Position numbers and translations under genes: made by a program. Shown piece by piece: positions 38,987 through 45,103 of a stretch of DNA of 64,000 bases. Numbering within the stretch: position 1 is the stretch's first letter; each line of letters begins with the position of its first letter. The stretch is from Octadecabacter algicola (GTDB lineage Bacteria > Pseudomonadota > Alphaproteobacteria > Rhodobacterales > Rhodobacteraceae), in the NCBI RefSeq assembly GCF_021532625.1, contig NZ_JAKGAR010000004.1, forward strand, positions 62,001 to 126,000. Reading direction: 5' to 3'. Below the pieces are notes generated by a model. The model was not told the origin of the DNA. It searched no databases and was given only the letters and a program-made list of their open reading frames with translations.

Positions 38987-40038
38987 CGGCGCTAACTGAC
39001 TTGCTGGCGGCCCGTATCGCGGCGGATGGGCCCATGACCTTGGCTGATTATATGGCCGAAGCGCTGATGCATCCCGAGCATGGATATTACAGCACGCGCG
39101 ACCCGCTTGGCGCAGCGGGAGATTTCATCACGGCGCCGGAAATCAGCCAGATGTTTGGGGAACTTGTAGGCTTGTCGCTTGCGCAGGCATGGATCGATCA
39201 AGGCCAACCAAATCCGTTTTGCTTGGCCGAACTCGGCCCGGGGCGCGGAACGCTGATGGCAGACCTGTTGCGGGCCACAGCCAAAGTACCCGGTTTTCAC
39301 GCGGCCGCGCAGATCCACCTTGTCGAAGCCTCGCCCACACTGCGGGCAGAACAAGCCAAGCGTGTCAGTGCTACTTGGCACGACGACACCACGACCCTGC
39401 CCGATCTGCCCCTCTTTCTAATCGCCAATGAATTCTTTGACGCCCTACCGATCCGCCAGTTCCAACGCGATGGTTCAGGCTGGCGCGAAGTACAAGTCAC
39501 CGTTGAAGGCAACGCATTGGTGAGCGCCCTGTCCCCGGCCAAACCCGTTCCAGAGCTTGAATACCGTTTGCAAGACACCAAAGACGGCGACATCGTCGAG
39601 ATTTGCCCAGCGCTCCTCGCAATCACGTCCGTCATTGCATCCCGCATCGACGCCCACGGTGGCACTGCGCTCATCGTTGACTATGGGGATTGGCGTTCGC
39701 TGGGAGACACATTGCAAGCCGTGCAAGACCACGCCCCCGTTAACCCTTTTGCCGCCCCCGGTCAGGCAGACATCACAGCCCATGTGGATTTCGAGGCCAT
39801 CGCGCTGGCCTCGTCGCCCGCAAAGTACACACGCCTGACACCGCAGGGTGTCTTTCTTGAACGCCTCGGCATCACGCAGCGGGCCCAGACTTTGGCCGCG
39901 CCTCTGAGCGGAGATGCTCTCGACACGCTGGTTGCCGCACACCGCCGCTTGACGGACCCCGCGGAAATGGGTTCCTTGTTTAAAGTAATTGGGATTTACC
40001 CCAACGGTGCACCACCACCCGCAGGACTTGAACCATGA
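38983..40038 (+). CDS. Class I SAM-dependent methyltransferase of the MidA/NDUFAF7 family
   Basis: A 351-residue protein. Family features are PMTLADYMAEALMHPEHGYY, the RDPLGAAGDFITAPEISQMFGEL signature (shown here as GAAGDFITAPEISQMFGE), the SAM site LAELGPGRGTLMADLLR and LIANEFFDALPIRQF. The mitochondrial relative NDUFAF7 dimethylates an arginine in complex I. A similar role in bacteria is plausible but unproven. ATGA overlaps link it to lgt upstream and pgeF downstream. Confidence 0.93.
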   Translation: MTALTDLLAARIAADGPMTLADYMAEALMHPEHGYYSTRDPLGAAGDFITAPEISQMFGELVGLSLAQAWIDQGQPNPFCLAELGPGRGTLMADLLRATAKVPGFHAAAQIHLVEASPTLRAEQAKRVSATWHDDTTTLPDLPLFLIANEFFDALPIRQFQRDGSGWREVQVTVEGNALVSALSPAKPVPELEYRLQDTKDGDIVEICPALLAITSVIASRIDAHGGTALIVDYGDWRSLGDTLQAVQDHAPVNPFAAPGQADITAHVDFEAIALASSPAKYTRLTPQGVFLERLGITQRAQTLAAPLSGDALDTLVAAHRRLTDPAEMGSLFKVIGIYPNGAPPPAGLEP

Positions 40039-40802
40039 CACTCGAAATCATCACGACTGACAGCCTTTCACCGATCCGGCATGGATTCTTTACCCGCCGC
40101 GGTGGCGCCTCGTCTGGTGTGTTTGAAGGGCTGAACTGCGGAACCGGTAGCTCCGATCAAATCGAAGCAGTCACCATCAACAGGGCGCGCGTGGCCGATG
40201 CGATGGGCGTGGGTGAGCATGACTTGATGGGGGTTTATCAGGTGCATTCCCCAGACGTGATTACTGTGACCGGTCCGAGCAAAGATCGCCCAAAAGCAGA
40301 CGCTATGGTCACCGCGACCCCGGGTGTCGCGCTGTCTGTTCTTTCTGCGGACTGCCAACCTGTTCTTTTTGCTGACACTGAGGCTGGCGTTATCGGCGCG
40401 GCCCATGCCGGCTGGAAAGGTGCCTTGGACGGCGTCCTCGAAGCGACACTTGATGCGATGGAAAATTTGGGGGCCTCTCGCGCAAATACCTGTGCCGTCA
40501 TTGGGCCCTGTATTTCGCAGCGCGCCTATGAAGTCGGGCCCGAATTCTTCGAAGACTTTATCGCGCAAGACATGGCCTTCGCCCGTTTCTTTGCCAATGG
40601 CGAGGACGGTAGATACCAATTTGACCTGCCCGCCTTGGGGCTGCACCGATTACGTGAGGCCGGTGTCGGCACTGCAGAATGGACACGTCACTGTACCTAT
40701 AGCGACGCTGAACGTTTCTATAGCTACCGTCGTGCGACTCATAACAAAGACGCTGACTACGGCCGATTGATCGCGGCAATTACATTAGGGCCTTCAGGCT
40801 GA
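40035..40802 (+). CDS. pgeF: Peptidoglycan editing factor PgeF (YfiH, laccase-domain family)
   Basis: A 255-residue multicopper-type hydrolase that removes wrongly incorporated amino acids from peptidoglycan precursors. Conserved elements are HGFFTRRGGASSGVFEGLN, VHSPDV, LSADCQPVLFAD with the metal-binding cysteine, AAHAGWKGALDGVLE, GPCISQRAYEVGPEF, and the final CTYSDAERFYSYRRA. It is the last gene of the lgt-midA-pgeF operon, overlapping the previous gene by 4 bp. Confidence 0.94.
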   Translation: MTLEIITTDSLSPIRHGFFTRRGGASSGVFEGLNCGTGSSDQIEAVTINRARVADAMGVGEHDLMGVYQVHSPDVITVTGPSKDRPKADAMVTATPGVALSVLSADCQPVLFADTEAGVIGAAHAGWKGALDGVLEATLDAMENLGASRANTCAVIGPCISQRAYEVGPEFFEDFIAQDMAFARFFANGEDGRYQFDLPALGLHRLREAGVGTAEWTRHCTYSDAERFYSYRRATHNKDADYGRLIAAITLGPSG

Positions 40803-41063
40803 ATTTGACGCCAATTAGGCTTTCATGGCCTAAACCGTGCCACAGTCAGCGCGAAACAATCCCGCCCTCCGGCATATGATTGTTGCCCAAAGCCCTAAAA
40901 CATGAGGTTTGCGCGCCATTTCACTGGCGCCCCCCGCTGTCACATTCTACCGGGTTTGCGACCCGCAAAAATTTGATTCTTCCCGATCTGGCCCAACTCA
41001 TGCCCGTTTGCGCCGTCAGTTTGTATCCATCGAGCAAACACACAGAACCATGAGGCAAACCCC

Positions 41064-41231
41064 ATGACCAAACAAAACCGTTGGATCAAATCCACTATTC
41101 GCGAAGCACAAAAATGCACAACGAAAATGCCGTGGGAACGAGGCCTGCGCCGCGAAGCGTTTATCGCAAGCCGCCGCGCCGTTGAGACGCTTGCGGCTAC
41201 GCCTTCTCGGACGATGCGCCCTGCTGCCTAG
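41064..41231 (+). CDS. Small basic protein of 55 residues
   Basis: The frame from the ATG at 41064 to TAG at 41229-41231 encodes a 55-residue, strongly basic protein (begins MTKQNRWIKSTIREAQK, then MPWERGLRREAFIASRR). TGAGG lies eight bases upstream. A hairpin sits on the stop codon (41223-41240) and a stronger one lies at 41280-41321. The start context and the compact, charged sequence make it credible as a real gene, although it is short. I do not know its function. It precedes the Hint-domain gene on the same strand. Confidence 0.7.
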   Translation: MTKQNRWIKSTIREAQKCTTKMPWERGLRREAFIASRRAVETLAATPSRTMRPAA

Positions 41232-41247
41232 ATCGGCAGCCTAGTCC
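41223..41247 (+). terminator. Hairpin on the stop codon of the 55-aa gene
   Basis: The stem GCTGCC / GGCAGC with a 6-nt loop that contains the stop codon is followed by CTAGTCCTTTTG. It could be a weak terminator or a translation-linked structure. Confidence 0.4.
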
Positions 41248-41552
41248 TTTTGAACATCGCTGGCCCGCCCGTCAGCAATAGAATCGCCGCCCCTGTTGCA
41301 TTCTCTGGGGGCGGCGATTCTCGTTCTGGCCCCCAAACAGACCTACCGCGACACGCCAAATGTGGCAGCGCTGTTTTCGAGACGTGAACAATCCAAGCCA
41401 CTCCGCGGTGATTGACCCCAATATGCACCGATCTTTCAAATTCGTTTGACGAAACGAGGCACAATCGGCCACATTTTAGCTAACGCAACTCTCCTCAGAT
41501 GTTGTTGGCGGGGGCCAACAGATGATGTGACCGACCGGATTTTGGTGATCGC
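41232..41552. other. Intergenic region before the Hint-domain gene, with a 14-bp hairpin
   Basis: This 321-bp stretch holds no convincing gene. Its main feature is a perfect inverted repeat, AGAATCGCCGCCCC at 41280-41293 and GGGGCGGCGATTCT at 41308-41321, with a 14-nt loop. There is no T run on either side, so it is not a classical terminator. The promoter of the Hint-domain gene should lie between 41330 and 41552. Confidence 0.6.
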
Positions 41553-42359
41553 ATGATACGAATGACCCCCTCCGCCACCGCAGGCCTCGCGGCGGCACGA
41601 AATAATACAGCACCGGTGGCCTCCTCAGCCCGGTTAGCTCAGTTTGAAGGACGACCTCAGCGCGCCCAGCCTCTTATGCGCAGATATGAGGTCGTCCATC
41701 TTACTCCTGATGGCGACATTGACGAATTTACACGCAATGCTCCCGCACATGCATCTTTCGAAGACAGCTTTAGTTCGCTTGCGCGTGGTGCATTGCTGAA
41801 AACCGATCGAGGTATGGTCGCAATCGAAGATATTCTTCCGGGTGACAAAGTAGAAACGGTAACCAACGGTTTCCAAACGGTTTGCTGGCGTGGATCAATG
41901 ACACTTGTTCCCGGTGCGTCAGGCCAAGATTCCCGGATGGGCAAACTCATCCGTGTCGCTGCAGATGCGCTCGGCATTGGGCGTCCAATGCCTGACTTAC
42001 TGCTTGGGCCATCTGCCCGCCTTTATCACCGCTCACCGCAGTTGCAGCGCGTGACCGGTCACGAGGCCGCCTTTGTCCCTGCTGTCGATTTCGTGGACGG
42101 TGTGAATATCGTCGAAATCACACCGCAAACGCCGGTTCAAGTGTTCCAGATTGGGTTTATGTCCCACGAACGGATCGTTGCGAACGGCGTCGAACTCGAC
42201 AGCCACAACCCTGGTGCACGTCACGAACTTGGCCTGCGCGGCGATCATCTGGCTTTGTATCTGACACTGTTCCCGCACGTTGAGCGGATCGAAGACTTCG
42301 GGATGCTAATGCACCCGCGCTTGTCCTTACATGATCTGGATTTCGGAGTGGTCGCTTAA
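41553..42359 (+). CDS. Hint (Hedgehog/intein) domain-containing protein
   Basis: A 268-residue protein with a Hint_2-type domain from about residue 70 on. The domain starts SSLARGALLKTDRGMVAIEDILPGDKVET and continues with GFQTVCWRGSMTLVP, LLLGPSARLYHRSP, EAAFVPAVDFVDG, VQVFQIGFMSHERIVANGVELDSHNPG. Residue 75 is serine where intein-like domains have the nucleophilic cysteine. The histidine-containing HNPG stretch sits where inteins end. There is no signal peptide. Related roseobacter proteins are often exported or lie near type I secretion, but nothing of that kind is adjacent. Its stop is one base from the convergent lrp stop. Confidence 0.88.
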   Translation: MIRMTPSATAGLAAARNNTAPVASSARLAQFEGRPQRAQPLMRRYEVVHLTPDGDIDEFTRNAPAHASFEDSFSSLARGALLKTDRGMVAIEDILPGDKVETVTNGFQTVCWRGSMTLVPGASGQDSRMGKLIRVAADALGIGRPMPDLLLGPSARLYHRSPQLQRVTGHEAAFVPAVDFVDGVNIVEITPQTPVQVFQIGFMSHERIVANGVELDSHNPGARHELGLRGDHLALYLTLFPHVERIEDFGMLMHPRLSLHDLDFGVVA

Positions 42360-42360
42360 C

Positions 42361-42861
42361 TTAAGCGTCCTTACTTAACCGTTCTTCGAGCACATCAAAC
42401 GGCACGCCAGGTTCATCTTTTGCACCGCGAATAACAAGCGAGGTCTTCACACTGGCGACGTTTTCAGCGCTGGTCAGGTCTTCGGTCAGGAAGTTCTGGA
42501 ATGTACGTAGGTCTGGCGCCACACATTTCAGAACGAAATCTACTTCGCCGTTGAGCATGTGGCATTCGCGGACCAGCGGCCAATCTTGGCACTTCGCTTC
42601 AAACGCACTGAGATCCACTTCGGCTTGCGACACAAGCCCGACCATAGCAAAGACTTGCACCTCAAAGCCGAGCTCGCGGGAATTCACATCTGCATGGTAG
42701 CCGCGAATGAACCCCTGTTCTTCCAGTGTGCGCACACGGCGCAAGCATGGGGGCGCCGAGATGCCGACTCGTTTTGCCAATTCAACGTTGGTCATTCGGC
42801 CGTCTGCTTGCAGCTCTGCAAGAATCATCCGATCGATCTCATCCAGCTTCTGTCCTGGCAT
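42361..42861 (-). CDS. Lrp/AsnC family transcriptional regulator
   Basis: A 166-residue regulator. The N-terminal winged helix-turn-helix (about residues 5-60) reads LDEIDRMILAELQADGR then TNVELAKRVGISAPPCLRRVRTLEEQGFI. The C-terminal RAM domain (about 70-150) contains CHMLNGEVDFVLKCVAPDL, likely binding an amino acid. It is divergent from trxB, so it may control trxB or itself. This lrp-trxB arrangement is common in Rhodobacteraceae. Confidence 0.95.
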   Translation of the reverse strand: MPGQKLDEIDRMILAELQADGRMTNVELAKRVGISAPPCLRRVRTLEEQGFIRGYHADVNSRELGFEVQVFAMVGLVSQAEVDLSAFEAKCQDWPLVRECHMLNGEVDFVLKCVAPDLRTFQNFLTEDLTSAENVASVKTSLVIRGAKDEPGVPFDVLEERLSKDA

Positions 42862-43043
42862 AATGGCGCAAATCCCCTGTAGTTGCGTCGATTCATACGT
42901 CAGACATTAACCCTGCGCAACAATATTTCGCGCCTCGGTAATTTTCCATCATACCGTCACGGGTTGGTGACATTGTACCACGCCCCCTTTTACCCGCCCC
43001 TGTTGCTGCGTATATCCATCTCAACCAAAGAGGATTTACAGCC

Positions 43044-43985
43044 ATGGCCGACACCCGCAAAACCAAAGTTCTTATCATCGGCTCCGGCCCGACAGGCTAC
43101 ACCGCTGGTGTCTACGCCAGCCGCGCCATGCTGGAACCGATCCTTGTGCAGGGCATCGAACCAGGTGGCCAGCTGACCACCACAACCGAAGTTGAAAACT
43201 GGCCCGGCGACATTGAAGTCCAAGGCCCGGACCTAATGGTCCGCATGGAAGCTCACGCCAAGGCAATGGGCACTGAAATCATCGGCGATATCATTACCTC
43301 CATCGATTTTTCTAAGCGGCCGTTTGTCTGCCAATCAGACAGCGGCACCGAATATGTCGCCGACGCGATCATCCTTGCCACTGGCGCGCGCGCCAAATGG
43401 CTGGGTCTTGAGACGGAAGAGAAATTCAAAGGCTTCGGCGTATCTGCCTGTGCCACCTGCGACGGTTTCTTCTATCGCAACCAAGAAATCGTTGTTGTCG
43501 GCGGTGGTAATACAGCTGTTGAAGAGGCGCTTTTCCTCACCAACTTCGCATCCAAGGTTACATTGGTTCACCGCCGCGATGAGCTCCGCGCAGAAGCGAT
43601 CCTTATCGACCGCTTGATGAAAAACCCGAAGATCGAACCGCTCTGGGACAACCAGCTCGAAGAAGTCTATGGCACTGACAACCCATTGGGTGTTGAAGGC
43701 ATCAAGACAAAGAACGTCAAGACTGGCGAGATCACCGATATCGCCTGTAAGGGCGTGTTCATCGCCATCGGCCACGCCCCCGCAAACGAACTGGTCAAAG
43801 ACCACCTCGAAACCCACATGGGCGGCTATGTTGTTACAAAACCAGACAGCACCGAAACATCCATCCCCGGTATCTATGCCGCAGGCGATCTGACCGACCA
43901 CAAATACCGCCAAGCGGTTACATCTGCAGGCATGGGCTGCATGGCCGCGCTTGAGGTTGAGCGCTGGCTGGCCGAACAAGACTAG
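43044..43985 (+). CDS. trxB: Thioredoxin-disulfide reductase
   Basis: A 313-residue flavoprotein that reduces thioredoxin with NADPH. The FAD-binding motif is LIIGSGPTGYTAGVYASRA. The redox-active disulfide is C136-A-T-C139 in GVSACATCDGFF. The NADPH-binding motif is VVGGGNTAVEEALFL, and the C-terminal FAD motif is GIYAAGDLTDHKYRQAVTSAG (shown in part as YAAGDLTDHKYRQAV). GAGG lies nine bases before the ATG. It is transcribed away from lrp. Confidence 0.98.
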   Translation: MADTRKTKVLIIGSGPTGYTAGVYASRAMLEPILVQGIEPGGQLTTTTEVENWPGDIEVQGPDLMVRMEAHAKAMGTEIIGDIITSIDFSKRPFVCQSDSGTEYVADAIILATGARAKWLGLETEEKFKGFGVSACATCDGFFYRNQEIVVVGGGNTAVEEALFLTNFASKVTLVHRRDELRAEAILIDRLMKNPKIEPLWDNQLEEVYGTDNPLGVEGIKTKNVKTGEITDIACKGVFIAIGHAPANELVKDHLETHMGGYVVTKPDSTETSIPGIYAAGDLTDHKYRQAVTSAGMGCMAALEVERWLAEQD

Positions 43986-44128
43986 ACAATAAGGTAACCT
44001 AAGACTCGCTTCACTCAGGGAGTCTGTTTCGGTTTAACTCTCCACGCCGCCACCTTTTTGTGGATAGAGTGTAGGTTCTTAGATGAAGTCGCACGATCGA
44101 ATGTGATTGAGACAATGCATACAAAATG

Positions 44129-44168
44129 GAACGGCAGCACCGTTAAACGGGCCGCCGTTCATATTTTT
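44129..44168. terminator. Hairpin between trxB and the VPLPA-CTERM gene, possibly bidirectional
   Basis: The arms GAACGGC (44129-44135) and GCCGTTC (44154-44160) enclose a further CCGTT/AACGG pairing. On the plus strand ATATTTTTT follows. On the minus strand it lies 24 nt after the stop codon of the VPLPA gene. A weaker hairpin (AGACTC/GAGTCT, 44002-44025) lies just after trxB. Confidence 0.6.
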
Positions 44169-44183
44169 TAGCCAAACTAAAAC

Positions 44184-44831
44184 TTAGCTTTTCTTGCGGC
44201 GACCCGCGGCAGCCATTCCACCAAGTCCAGCCAAAAGCATCCAACCAGCGGCAGGCAATGGTACCGGAGATGGATTGACGACTGCCGTTGCAGCTGAACT
44301 ATAAGCTATGTCCGAAATACCGACATTCCAAGAATCTGGGCCGAAAAAGATCTCAAAGCCAGCGCTTGACTGTGCGTTGAGAACGTAATCAAGACTGCCG
44401 TCAAACGTTGTTTCAAAATCACCAGTATCCAGAAGTACGGAGCTGTCTGCCAAGTCGACTACAGTAATACTCGTTGTCACCACTCGGTTAGCATATCGAG
44501 CAATGCTGAACCCATCGAGTAAGGCATCGAAACCAGCCGCCGCAGCGAAAGTAATCGACATGCCCGTCCCCGAACTGAGCGAGTAAGCAACCGATCCTAG
44601 GTCCTCATAGTTGCCATTCCAAAACAATACGTTCTCATTGGCAGCGGTCGCTGTGTCAGCATCCCAAACGACATCTAGTTCACCAGCAATGTCACCATAA
44701 GCTTGGTCAATCTGAAGGCCGTTAGAACAGGCACCGCCACCTGTGCAAATGTCGCCGCTAAAATCGAGGGTTGCAGCAAACGCTGGTGACGAAAAAGCCA
44801 CCAATGCTGCGGCTGTAGAAATCAGTCTCAT
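44184..44831 (-). CDS. VPLPA-CTERM sorting domain protein
   Basis: A 215-residue exported protein. An N-terminal signal peptide (about 19 residues, ending SSPAFA) precedes a beta-rich region with paired cysteines (DICTGGGACSNG). The C-terminus has the motif VPLPA at about residue 190, then a hydrophobic segment GWMLLAGLGGMAA and the basic tail GRRKKS. That is the PEP-CTERM-like tripartite signal cleaved by an exosortase, typically linked to extracellular polysaccharide. A GGAGA lies upstream of the ATG. The exosortase itself is not in the window. The next gene, divergent, encodes an EPS-associated type regulator domain, which suits this theme. Confidence 0.88.
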   Translation of the reverse strand: MRLISTAAALVAFSSPAFAATLDFSGDICTGGGACSNGLQIDQAYGDIAGELDVVWDADTATAANENVLFWNGNYEDLGSVAYSLSSGTGMSITFAAAAGFDALLDGFSIARYANRVVTTSITVVDLADSSVLLDTGDFETTFDGSLDYVLNAQSSAGFEIFFGPDSWNVGISDIAYSSAATAVVNPSPVPLPAAGWMLLAGLGGMAAAGRRKKS

Positions 44832-45037
44832 AGTAATTCTCCGTAACTCTAAAAATTTGTCCGATTAATTAGAAAAACTTACTATTATTTTTTGTTGTTG
44901 TAAATTCGTACGGACCCAGCCCGCTCTCCCCCCCTCAACACGGAAACAGTAACGAAAGTGATCGCCAAATAAGGTGAGATTTCGAAACAATAACCTCCAA
45001 CTCCCGACCACAATCAGGAAAAACGATCAGCACGTAA

Positions 45038-45089
45038 GTTTGTTCTTGCGTGAACAAACTCTGACACTATGTTCACGCTTGAACAAACA
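45038..45089. promoter_or_regulatory. Tandem palindromic operator sites upstream of the HTH-sat-cysC gene
   Basis: Two copies of TGTTC-N6-GAACA occur at 45041-45056 and 45070-45085, starting 29 bp apart. The first extends to AGTTTGTTC / GAACAAACT (45038-45060). Both right half-sites share GAACAAAC. The pair ends 15 bp before the ATG at 45104, where a repressor would block transcription. The gene's own N-terminal winged-helix domain is the obvious candidate ligand, which is inference. Confidence 0.7.
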
Positions 45090-45103
45090 GTGAGTCGCGC
45101 CTG

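Noticed and set aside
41228-41464. 78-codon minus-strand frame in the gap before the Hint gene
   Set aside because: It runs through the 14-bp hairpin, has no ribosome-binding site, and shows no protein-like features.
43986-44183. Possible tRNA remnant between trxB and the VPLPA gene
   Set aside because: The folded pieces (AGACTC/GAGTCT and a partial ACTCTCCACGCCGCCACC end) do not form a cloverleaf and there is no T-arm consensus.
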